A DNA stretch of 64,000 nucleotides. Origin: Corynebacterium striatum ATCC 6940. GTDB lineage: Bacteria; Actinomycetota; Actinomycetes; Mycobacteriales; Mycobacteriaceae. Both the position numbers and the translations under genes were made by a program. Positions within the stretch are counted from its first letter, which is position 1. Each line of letters starts with the position of its first letter. Shown here piece after piece: positions 53,797 to 61,599 of the stretch. Below the pieces are notes generated by a model, which saw only the letters and a list, made by a program, of their open reading frames with translations, ran no database searches and was not told the DNA's origin. The stretch covers positions 3,621-67,620 of the forward strand of contig NZ_GG667521.1 of NCBI RefSeq assembly GCF_000159135.1, read 5' to 3'.

Positions 53797-53817
53797 AACA
53801 GCTTGCCTGCTTCAATC

Positions 53818-53859
53818 CCCGCCGACGAGGAGCTTTGAATCTTCTTCGGCGGGCTTTTT
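53818..53859 (+). terminator. Terminator after the glf remnant
   Basis: CCCGCCGA / TCGGCGGG stem (53818-53825 with 53846-53853) followed by CTTTTT. It lies 22 bp after the remnant's stop codon and probably was the original glf terminator. Confidence 0.88.
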
Positions 53860-53935
53860 GTGTCTGTACGCCGGCGCTTTGCCGGTTTACGCGTGTCGCG
53901 AGTCGGTGTTGAAACCGGTGGCAAATCTCCGTAAG

Positions 53936-53952
53936 GTTAACATTAGGTTAAC
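53936..53952 (+). repeat. Two GTTAAC boxes before the ArsC-like gene
   Basis: GTTAAC occurs at 53936-53941 and 53947-53952, 11 bp apart (one helical turn), followed by AGAGAAC. The decayed paralogue has the same layout, so this is a candidate promoter or operator. Confidence 0.5.
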
Positions 53953-53985
53953 AACCAGAGAACAGAAAGTAATTGGGTGAGTACC

Positions 53986-54528
53986 ATGACGCATCTCAAT
54001 GATCACCGCCTCGCGACCCTGCGCCAGGACCTCCACGACCTGTACGGCAACACTCACGCTGCCGCGGAAATCGACGCCGAGGTAGACGCGGCAATCGCGC
54101 GCCATACTGCCGGTGCAACGGTCGAAGAATTCATCCCTGTTCTGGTTGAACGCGAGGTAAAGGAATACTTCGGCGGGCACCGCATCCATGTCCGTTTCTC
54201 TGCTGGCACCAACCACGCCCTTGCGGAGAAGGTTGTTGAATTGACCAAGGAACAGGCCGGCGACGCCTTGCTTGCCGACGCCGCTCATTTCCACACCGAG
54301 GTTGATCCCAACAACCGCATGGTCAGCATGCCTGACTTCATCGTGTACCTAGGCCGCGACATCCCGCGCGACGAAGCAGGCAAGGACGTCAAGATTTGGG
54401 ATATCGCTGCGGCCAATACGCCAGAGGAAGAGCGCGAACTTATCGATGACCTCGGCGCCCGCGTGCTTTACATGTTGGGCAAGCTGGGCATCGAGCCAGT
54501 AGGCGATAAGGCCCCTGTCGAGGCCTAA
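53986..54528 (+). CDS. Three-helix-bundle plus ArsC-like protein lacking the catalytic loop
   Basis: Cytoplasmic protein of 180 residues. Residues 8-60 (TLRQDLHDLYGNTHAAAEID to LVEREVKEYF) resemble the three-helix dimerisation domain that precedes some actinobacterial arsenate-reductase/low-molecular-weight phosphatase proteins. The rest resembles that phosphatase fold (MPDFIVYLGRDIPRDEAGKD, IWDIAAANTPEEERELIDDL), but the place where the Cys-x5-Arg loop should be reads HVRFSAGTNHALAEKVVEL, with no Cys. So it is probably not an arsenate reductase. The ATG aligns with the start of the decayed copy; a GTG at 53977 is possible. Function unknown. Confidence 0.75.
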   Translation: MTHLNDHRLATLRQDLHDLYGNTHAAAEIDAEVDAAIARHTAGATVEEFIPVLVEREVKEYFGGHRIHVRFSAGTNHALAEKVVELTKEQAGDALLADAAHFHTEVDPNNRMVSMPDFIVYLGRDIPRDEAGKDVKIWDIAAANTPEEERELIDDLGARVLYMLGKLGIEPVGDKAPVEA

Positions 54529-54828
54529 TCTCCCAACTAGAAGCGATAGGTCGAGTGCCTCCGATTCTTCGCGCAGAGTTGATTCATCCGAGGGCGAAAG
54601 CAGATGACCTTCATCGAAAGATAGAAGGCTCTGCTTTTTAATAGATGGAGAATGCGAGCGCATTTATGGCCTTTTCGGTGCGGATTAATCGTCGTGCTCA
54701 CGGCCAGATTGTGTTAAATGCGCGTCACTGCAGCCATGAATCCGTGTGGGAGCGAGGTTATCGGCCACAAACCACTAGGCTGTTTGACTGAATATTGTCA
54801 TAAAACCGTTTGGAGAATCGAAGTAATC
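54529..54828. other. 300-bp spacer before glfT2
   Basis: Holds the terminator listed at 54597-54639 and the promoter region of the cell-wall operon. An in-frame ATG at 54718 could extend glfT2, but family similarity starts only downstream of 54829. Nothing else seen. Confidence 0.4.
54597..54639 (+). terminator. Terminator after the ArsC-like gene
   Basis: AGCAG...CCTTC pairs with GAAGG...CTGCT around an internal loop (54599-54613 with 54624-54635), followed by TTTT. Confidence 0.65.
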
Positions 54829-56808
54829 GTGACTGCCAACAATTCCTCCGCCAGCGCCGCTGGCAGCGAAACCCGCGTTTTCGAACCTGTTCAGCGAATC
54901 TTGCTGCCCAAGCGCGGCGAGCCTTTTGACGTCCGGATGCTCTATCTCATCGAGTCTGAGCAAAACCGCGAGCGCCTGAGCTGGACCAACCGCACCGCGG
55001 TGACGATTCCAGCGGGTGAAGAGGCTTCTTTCGAGACCTACTTCAACGCTTTCCCTGCCTCCTACTGGCGCCGCTGGTCCCAGCTGAAGTCCATCGTGCT
55101 CTCCCTCGAACTCGAAGGCCAAGCCAACGTCTCCATTTATCGCTCCAAGCAGGATGGTCAGCGCATCTCCGTGGCCAACCACCTGGTCGGCAGCGGTCAC
55201 CACGACTTCGAACTGCCGCTGAAGAACTTCGAAGACGGCGGCTGGCTGTGGTTCGACATCACCGCAGAGAAGGAAACCGTCCTTTCTAATGCGGCATGGT
55301 GCGCTCCACATGAACCAGGCCCGCAGATTATGCCGGACGGTACGGAGATCCCGGCGTCGGAAAAGCGCGTTGCCGTGGGCATTCCTACCTTCAACCGCCC
55401 AACCGACGCCGTCGCAGCGCTGCAGGCTCTCGCCGAGGACCCAGTGGTCGACGGCATCATTGACTACGTTCTCATGCCGGACCAGGGCAACCAGCACCCA
55501 GCAGACGAGCCAGGCTACGAGCAGGCCGTCGAGCACTTCGGCCCGCGCTTCCGCGAGTTCCGTCAGGGCAACCTGGGCGGCTCCGGCGGCTACTCCCGCA
55601 TCATGTACGAGGCGTTGGAGAACACCGATTCCCCGTTCATCCTCTACATGGATGATGACATCGCCATCGAACCGGACTCCATCCTGCGCGCAGTGCAGGC
55701 CGCGCGATACGCCGCCAAGCCGATCATCGTTGGCGGCCAGATGCTGAACCTGCAGGAGCGCTCCCAGCTGCGCACCACTGGCGAGCAGGTCAACAAACAC
55801 GACTTCATGTGGGGCGGGGCCCCGCACGCGGTCTACGACCACGACTTCGCCAAGTACCCATTGCGCGCTATTGGTGACGCCCAGTCGCACCTCGACCCAC
55901 GCAAGTACGACTCCCGTGCTCTCCATCGCCGCGTCGATGTCGAATACAACGGCTGGTGGATGTGCCTCTTCCCGCGCGTCGTAGCTGAGACCAACGGCCA
56001 GCCGCTACCACTGTTTATCAAGTGGGATGACACCGAGTACTCCCTGCGCGCAGCCGCTAACGGCTTCCCAACTGTCACCTGGCCGGGGGCCGCAATCTGG
56101 CACATGGCGTGGGCGGACAAGGACGACGCCATCGACTGGCAGGCGTACTTCCACCTGCGCAACCGCCTCATCGTCGCTGCGATGTACCACGACGGCGACG
56201 TCAAGGGCATTACGAAGTCCATCTTCAAGTCCACCCTCAAGCACACGATGTGCATGGAGTACTCCACCATGGCTATCCAGCTGGAAGCTATGAAGGACTT
56301 CCTCGCCGGCCCGGATCGCCTCTTCGACATCCTGGAATCCTCCCTGCCGCGCATCGCGGAAATCCGCAAGAACTACTCCGATGCCGTCATCATCGAATCC
56401 GCCGACCAACTGCCGGCTCCGACCGGCGCGCCGGGCGTGCCGACCCGCAACATCGGCGGCCGCCTCGGCAAGGTCAAGAAGCTGCCATGGCTGCTCAAAT
56501 CCGCGAAGCACCTTGTCACCAAGGAAGACCGCGCGCACCACGAGGCGCCGCAGCTCAACCTCACCCCCGACGAGGCGCGCTGGTTCACTCTGTCCCGCGT
56601 GGACTCCGCAACAGTTTCCACCGCCGGCGGTACCGGCGTGGCCTTCCGCAAACGCGACCGCGATCTGGCCACCGACCTCGTCAAGCAGACCCGCGGCCTG
56701 CTCAAGGAGATCGAGGAGAACTTCGATGATCTGAAGGCGCAGTATCGCGCCGCGATGCCGGAGCTGACTTCCCGCGAATCCTGGAGGAAGGTATTCGATG
56801 CCCAGTAA
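54829..56808 (+). CDS. glfT2: Galactofuranosyltransferase GlfT2
   Basis: Membrane-associated, processive enzyme of 659 residues that builds the galactan chain from UDP-galactofuranose. An N-terminal beta domain (about 1-150) is followed by a GT-A fold with VAVGIPTFNRPTDAVAAL, the QGNLGGSGGYSRIM block, and the metal-binding YMDDDIAIEPDS with Asp275-277. The catalytic-base region WHMAWADKDDAIDW lies near 425. GTG start at 54829 with GGAGAA upstream. Its stop overlaps the next gene by 11 bases. The donor enzyme, glf, would be its direct neighbour without the island. Confidence 0.95.
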   Translation: MTANNSSASAAGSETRVFEPVQRILLPKRGEPFDVRMLYLIESEQNRERLSWTNRTAVTIPAGEEASFETYFNAFPASYWRRWSQLKSIVLSLELEGQANVSIYRSKQDGQRISVANHLVGSGHHDFELPLKNFEDGGWLWFDITAEKETVLSNAAWCAPHEPGPQIMPDGTEIPASEKRVAVGIPTFNRPTDAVAALQALAEDPVVDGIIDYVLMPDQGNQHPADEPGYEQAVEHFGPRFREFRQGNLGGSGGYSRIMYEALENTDSPFILYMDDDIAIEPDSILRAVQAARYAAKPIIVGGQMLNLQERSQLRTTGEQVNKHDFMWGGAPHAVYDHDFAKYPLRAIGDAQSHLDPRKYDSRALHRRVDVEYNGWWMCLFPRVVAETNGQPLPLFIKWDDTEYSLRAAANGFPTVTWPGAAIWHMAWADKDDAIDWQAYFHLRNRLIVAAMYHDGDVKGITKSIFKSTLKHTMCMEYSTMAIQLEAMKDFLAGPDRLFDILESSLPRIAEIRKNYSDAVIIESADQLPAPTGAPGVPTRNIGGRLGKVKKLPWLLKSAKHLVTKEDRAHHEAPQLNLTPDEARWFTLSRVDSATVSTAGGTGVAFRKRDRDLATDLVKQTRGLLKEIEENFDDLKAQYRAAMPELTSRESWRKVFDAQ

Positions 56809-57325
56809 GCTTTCTGTAGCTGAATCACACGTTCTGGAAAGCATCCAGAACGCAGCTTTCGACGTCCCTGGAGTTGTACCTGCCGCCCGCGGCTTGAGCC
56901 ACCTTGGCGAGCACGCCCTCGGCTGGATGGGTGCTTCCGCAGTGATGTACGCGGTCAACCATGATGACAAGGCGCGGCGTCGCCAGTGGGCATACGTAGG
57001 CGTGGGTGCATTTACAGCCCACGCGGCGAGCGTTGTAATCAAGCGCATCGTGCGCCGCAAGCGCCCTGACTACCCCTACGTTCGCGTCGGCGTGGGCACC
57101 CCGTCCAAGCTGTCGTTTCCGTCCTCGCACTCGACGTCGACAACCGCGTTCCTCGTGGGCGTCGCACACCTAACCGGCAATCCGTTGCCGCTCCTTGGTG
57201 TGCCTGTGATGATGGCTTCGCGTATGGTGCTCGGAGTGCATTACCCAACGGATACCGCGGTTGGAGCTGCGATCGGTGCAGTCACCGCAGAGGCATTAAC
57301 CCGCTATGAAAGGAAGACCGCGTGA
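56798..57325 (+). CDS. PAP2-type phosphatase, decaprenylphosphoryl-5-phosphoribose phosphatase candidate
   Basis: Membrane phosphatase of 175 residues. The three PAP2 motifs are present: KRIVRRKRPDYPYVRVG, SFPSSHSTSTTA and SRMVLGVHYPTDTAVG. It is the counterpart of M. tuberculosis Rv3807c, located between glfT2 and ubiA, and is proposed to remove the 5-phosphate from decaprenylphosphoryl-phosphoribose. The ATG lies inside the end of glfT2 and its stop overlaps the GTG of ubiA (GTGA), so translation is coupled on both sides. Confidence 0.9.
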   Translation: MPSKLSVAESHVLESIQNAAFDVPGVVPAARGLSHLGEHALGWMGASAVMYAVNHDDKARRRQWAYVGVGAFTAHAASVVIKRIVRRKRPDYPYVRVGVGTPSKLSFPSSHSTSTTAFLVGVAHLTGNPLPLLGVPVMMASRMVLGVHYPTDTAVGAAIGAVTAEALTRYERKTA

Positions 57326-58317
57326 GCGAGACACACCACGAAGACGGTTCGCAGCGGGTATTCCACTCTGAACCGCATACCTCAGGCATCGACACCGGCC
57401 GCAAGCGTAAGCCGCCGAAGAACCTCGTCGACGGAATGATCAAGGCGCTGCGCCCAAAGCAGTGGGTTAAAAACGTCCTCGTCCTCGCCGCTCCAGCAGC
57501 AGCGGGTGCGGACGCACTGTTCCATTCGCGCGTGCTTCTCGACGTCCTCCTTGCCTTCATCGTCTTCTGCATGGGCGCGTCCTCGATTTACCTCATCAAT
57601 GACGCTCGCGACGTCGAGGCTGACCGGGCTCACCCGACCAAGCGCTTCCGTCCCATCGCGGCCGGCGTGCTGCCGGTGGGCCTGGCGTATGCGATGGCAG
57701 CGCTGCTCATTGTCGGTTCCATCGGCTTGTCCTTCTTGGCCACCGCTGGCCCACAGCTGGCAATCGTGATGGCTGTGTACATCGCTTTGCAGCTGGGCTA
57801 CTGCTTTGGCTGGAAGCACATGCCGGTCATCGACATCGCGCTGGTTTCCTCCGGCTTCATGTTGCGCACAATGGCCGGTGGCGTGGCAGCGGGCATCGTG
57901 CTTTCCCAGTGGTTCCTGTTGGTGGCGGCATTCGGTTCGCTGTTCATGGCTTCCGGTAAGCGTTACTCGGAGATTCTTTTGGCCGAGCGCACTGGTGCGA
58001 AGATCCGTAAGTCCCTCGAGGGCTATACGCCGACCTACCTACGCTTTGTCTGGACCCTTGCGGCTACCGCTTTGGTTATGTCCTACTCGCTGTGGGGCTT
58101 CCAGCTTTCCAACGCCGCTGATGGCCCAGCTGGCGTCTGGTACCAGGTTTCGATGGTTCCATTTACGATTGCCGTGCTGCGCTATGCTGCCGACGTCGAC
58201 CGCGGCAATGGCGGCGCACCTGATGAAATCGCGCTCGAGGATCGTGCCTTGCAAGTACTCGCCCTTTTGTGGCTGGCTTGTATCGCAATGGCGGTTTATA
58301 TTATCCCAATGTTTTAA
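57322..58317 (+). CDS. ubiA: Decaprenyl-phosphate phosphoribosyltransferase UbiA
   Basis: Integral membrane prenyl-phosphate transferase of 331 residues with about nine helices. It joins phosphoribose pyrophosphate to decaprenyl phosphate, the first step to the arabinose donor of the cell wall (Rv3806c homologue). The catalytic Asp-rich loop is NDARDVEADRAHPTKRFRP near residue 93; the second Asp motif of the family follows in the later loop GWKHMPVIDIALVSSGF. GTG start overlapping the phosphatase stop. Only the transferase is here; DprE1/DprE2 are not in the window. Confidence 0.94.
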   Translation: MSETHHEDGSQRVFHSEPHTSGIDTGRKRKPPKNLVDGMIKALRPKQWVKNVLVLAAPAAAGADALFHSRVLLDVLLAFIVFCMGASSIYLINDARDVEADRAHPTKRFRPIAAGVLPVGLAYAMAALLIVGSIGLSFLATAGPQLAIVMAVYIALQLGYCFGWKHMPVIDIALVSSGFMLRTMAGGVAAGIVLSQWFLLVAAFGSLFMASGKRYSEILLAERTGAKIRKSLEGYTPTYLRFVWTLAATALVMSYSLWGFQLSNAADGPAGVWYQVSMVPFTIAVLRYAADVDRGNGGAPDEIALEDRALQVLALLWLACIAMAVYIIPMF

Positions 58318-58356
58318 CGCCGTGAGCGCCGCGAATACGGTCAAATCTAAAGGGGG

Positions 58357-60123
58357 ATGTTAAACTTTTTCCCCATGAATAACACTGATAACAGGAATCT
58401 GCTTCGGTATAGCGCCGTTGCGTCAGCTCTTGTTATTGGTGTTTTTGCGTTTTGGGGTGGCTTCGCCCGCCGGTGGATTTCCGATGACGGCCTCATAGTC
58501 CTGCGCACGGTCCGCAACCTGGAAGCTGGGAATGGCCCAGTCTTTAACGCCGGTGAGCGAGTAGAAACCAATACCTCGACGCTGTGGCAATACCTCATCC
58601 TTCTCGTGCGATGGGTAACAGGTGCGGATCTGTCAGGTATCGCCATCTACTTGGGCTTGTTCTTCTCTGTCGCCGCGATGTTCATCGGCGCTTGGGCTAC
58701 GAGCAGGGCCCACCGCACTGCCGTTCTAGCTCCAGCGGGCAGCCTCGTTTATCTAGCGCTACCGCCCGCGCGTGACTTCTTTACGTCCGGTCTCGAATGG
58801 GGATTGTCCATCTTCTATCTGGCGGTGCTGTGGTGGATGTTGGTCAAGTGGTCCCGCGGCGTCGACAATGCAAAAGAGTGCGCTAGTGACTCTATGCCGT
58901 ACTGGCTAGCGCTGTGGGCGGGCATTTCCTGGCTTGTTCGACCTGACCTTGCCCTTTATGGCGGCCTGGTGGGACTTTTGCTGCTCGCTACCCACCGTGG
59001 GTGGAAAGCCTGGCTAGGAATCTTGGCCTCCGCGCTGCCCTTGCCGGGCGCATATCAGATTTTCCGCATGGGCTACTACGGCCTTTTGACTCCCCACACT
59101 GCGGTGGCTAAGTCGGCGTCGGAAGCTGCATGGAGCCATGGTTTCCGCTACCTTGGTGACTTCGCCCTCCCTTATGCCCTCTATATTCCACTCCTCGTGT
59201 TGGGCGGCTGGGCCCTGTGGACCTATCGCTCTAGCCTGCGCCCAACGCGGCTTCGCTCCCAAGCCAGCATTACATACTTGTTGGTGGGCGCAGCGGTTTT
59301 GCACTTTGTCTACATCTTGCGCGTCGGCGGGGACTTCATGCATGGTCGGATGCTCTTGCTACCGCTTTTTGCGATGTTGCTGCCAGTGTTTGTCCTCCCG
59401 TTGCGCTCCGCAGCGTCTATCAGTGCGGCACTCTTTTGCGCAGTTTGGTCCGTGGTGATTATCCTGCGCGGGCACCCCACGGATTGGAATACCTACCAAG
59501 GGAAAATCAATATTGTCGATGAGCGCGACTTCTGGACCTATTCCGTCAAGCGGGAACCAGGCGATCCGCCTCGCTCTGAGAGGGACTTCCTTCCTATGCG
59601 GCAAATGGAGGCCTACCAAGAGGGCATCGATGATCTTGAAAAAGGTGATGCTCTCGCTGTTCTATATGCGCTTCCACGCGAGGAGAACAAGTATGCGTGG
59701 AAAGGCGTTGCTCGCGAACCCGGCCGGGACGAGCCGCCTACTTTGTACTTCATCAACATGGGCATGACTTCGATGAATGCCCCGTTGGACGTGCGCGTGC
59801 TCGATAACATTGGCTTGGCGACGCCCCTCGCCGCCCGCCAGCCACGCATAGAAAACGGACGGATTGGCCATGACAAGGACCTGCCTTCGTACTGGCAGGC
59901 TGCTTTGACGGGCGTGGATATCGATTCGCTGCCACAGTGGTACGACAAGAAGGAAACTGCTAAGGCTCGTCAGGCGTTGCAAACGTCAGATTTCCAAAAG
60001 CTCTTTGCGACCTATAAAGACCCGCTTGATGCACACCGTTTCTTTGAAAACATCAAGTTTGCATTGACGGATGGGCGGACTCTGACTTTTTCGGCGGATC
60101 CTGACGATTACCTTGTGAAATAG
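58357..60123 (+). CDS. aftB: Terminal arabinofuranosyltransferase AftB
   Basis: GT-C membrane transferase of 588 residues that adds the terminal beta-1,2 arabinofuranose caps to arabinan, the sites for mycolic acids. About ten membrane helices fill the first 360 residues and a soluble extracellular domain the rest. The acidic GT-C pair lies in the first loop (RRWISDDGLIVLRT). Position after ubiA is as in other Corynebacteriales. The start may be ATG 58357, where a GGGGG tract is too close, or ATG 58375; neither has ideal spacing. Confidence 0.9.
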   Translation: MLNFFPMNNTDNRNLLRYSAVASALVIGVFAFWGGFARRWISDDGLIVLRTVRNLEAGNGPVFNAGERVETNTSTLWQYLILLVRWVTGADLSGIAIYLGLFFSVAAMFIGAWATSRAHRTAVLAPAGSLVYLALPPARDFFTSGLEWGLSIFYLAVLWWMLVKWSRGVDNAKECASDSMPYWLALWAGISWLVRPDLALYGGLVGLLLLATHRGWKAWLGILASALPLPGAYQIFRMGYYGLLTPHTAVAKSASEAAWSHGFRYLGDFALPYALYIPLLVLGGWALWTYRSSLRPTRLRSQASITYLLVGAAVLHFVYILRVGGDFMHGRMLLLPLFAMLLPVFVLPLRSAASISAALFCAVWSVVIILRGHPTDWNTYQGKINIVDERDFWTYSVKREPGDPPRSERDFLPMRQMEAYQEGIDDLEKGDALAVLYALPREENKYAWKGVAREPGRDEPPTLYFINMGMTSMNAPLDVRVLDNIGLATPLAARQPRIENGRIGHDKDLPSYWQAALTGVDIDSLPQWYDKKETAKARQALQTSDFQKLFATYKDPLDAHRFFENIKFALTDGRTLTFSADPDDYLVK

Positions 60124-60348
60124 CGGAGAGTTTTCCCAAACTTCGGCGTGTCGCCACCTATAGATGGATCGGCCACCGTAGTGCGCGGGGGGTACAAGGT
60201 GGGAGAAATCGGGCTGCGTGGGTTAAGCTGCTAAAGATTCCTCGTTATATTTCCGTGACGTTAACGTTTAGACATGTGGCGACGATAAGTGTGAATAGCA
60301 CTAAAAATTTTTCTTGATCTCGAAGTTGAGAAGTACAAAAGGAGAGAC
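60124..60348 (+). promoter_or_regulatory. Promoter region of the first mycolyltransferase gene
   Basis: No gene. The palindrome ACGTTAACGT lies at 60258-60267, within an AT-rich stretch about 80 bp before the start, and AAAGGAGAG precedes the ATG. A regulator site is possible but not identified. Confidence 0.35.
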
Positions 60349-61371
60349 ATGACTGCACTGAGTTCGGGTCTCAAAGCGCGTGTACTCACAGTGGTAATGA
60401 CCGTTGCGGTCGCGCTTGGCCTCGTCGTAGCTACAGGCACCCAAGAAGCCGAGGCAGCAAACCGTGACTGGCTGCGTCCCGATGCCACCGGTTCTTGCGA
60501 ATGGGACGGCGTGGGTTGGTGGGTTCAGCGTTGTGACGTTTGGTCGCCAGCAATGGGCCGCAACATCCCAGTCCAGATCCAGCCTGCGAAAAACGGCGGC
60601 AACGCTGGCCTGTACCTGCTTGACGGCTTGCGTGCTACCGACAGTACCAATGCTTGGGTTAACGATGTGAATGCTGCCCGTACCTACGAGCCTCACAACA
60701 TCACCCTGGTTATGCCGGTTGGTGGCGCAGGTTCTTTCTATGCTGACTGGAACGGCCCGGCTACCTATGACTTGGTTGCGCCGACCAACTACCAGTGGGA
60801 AACCTTCCTGACCTCTGAGCTGCCGGGCTACTTGGAGCGTAACTTCGGCGTTGCCCGCAATAACAACTCGATCGCTGGCCTGTCCATGGGCGCCACCGCT
60901 GCCATCACCTTGGCTGGTAAGCACCCGGATCAGTTCCGCCAGGTACTGTCCTTCTCCGGCTACCTGACCACCACCTTGCCAGGTGCGCAGACCTTCATGC
61001 GCCTCGCGCTTCTCGACGCCGGCGGATTCAACATCAACGCAATGTACGGTTCGCTGTTTAACCCGCGTCGCTTCGAAAACGATCCTTTCTACCAGACCGA
61101 TCGTCTGCGCAATACTGACGTGTACATCTCTGCTGCAACGGGCATTCCGGGTGCCGGTGACGCTGGTTATCTCCCGCAGCACCAGCTTTCTGGCGCGGTC
61201 CTGGAGATGTTCTCACGTGCAACCACCCGCATGTGGGAGGCTAAGGCTCGTGCAACTGGTCTGCGCGTGACCACCAACTACCCGATGCAGGGTCTGCACA
61301 ACTGGGCACAGTTTGGCTACCAGCTGGAGCAGTCCAAGCCGCAGGTTCTCAACGTGATGAACGCTTGGTAA
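60349..61371 (+). CDS. Secreted mycolyltransferase (antigen 85 type)
   Basis: Exported alpha/beta-hydrolase of 340 residues that transfers mycolic acids between trehalose monomycolate and arabinan or trehalose. Signal peptide at residues 1-36 (cut likely after AEA). The nucleophile is Ser179 in IAGLSMGATAAI, with the catalytic His in MQGLHNWAQFGY. Two Cys (GSCEWDGVGWWVQRCDVW) could form a disulphide. No LGFP repeats. It corresponds in position to a Cmt-type enzyme of C. glutamicum (cmt2 there as I recall); I leave the symbol open because paralogues are many. Confidence 0.92.
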   Translation: MTALSSGLKARVLTVVMTVAVALGLVVATGTQEAEAANRDWLRPDATGSCEWDGVGWWVQRCDVWSPAMGRNIPVQIQPAKNGGNAGLYLLDGLRATDSTNAWVNDVNAARTYEPHNITLVMPVGGAGSFYADWNGPATYDLVAPTNYQWETFLTSELPGYLERNFGVARNNNSIAGLSMGATAAITLAGKHPDQFRQVLSFSGYLTTTLPGAQTFMRLALLDAGGFNINAMYGSLFNPRRFENDPFYQTDRLRNTDVYISAATGIPGAGDAGYLPQHQLSGAVLEMFSRATTRMWEAKARATGLRVTTNYPMQGLHNWAQFGYQLEQSKPQVLNVMNAW

Positions 61372-61405
61372 ACGCCAAGGAGAGTATCTAGCGAAGCTCT
61401 AAACA

Positions 61406-61437
61406 AGCCGGCCGTAGGAATTCCTACGGCCGGTTTT
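61406..61437 (+). terminator. Strong terminator between the mycolyltransferase genes
   Basis: Perfect 13-base arms CCGGCCGTAGGAA / TTCCTACGGCCGG (61408-61420 with 61421-61433) followed by TTTT. Confidence 0.88.
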
Positions 61438-61599
61438 GTGGTTTTGGGCGTGTTCCTCTTCCAAAAGTCTCAAGTTCAACTTAAACTTGAGCGCACAATA
61501 GACAGCACTTCGTGGCCTAGTAGCGTCGTCCGGAGGAGGGGAACCTTCGGAAACCGTATTACTAGGGCGCTCCCTCGACATACCTACAAGGACTCATCC

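Noticed and set aside
54775-55926. Open frame of 383 codons opposite glfT2
   Set aside because: Antisense shadow; the plus-strand gene has catalytic motifs.
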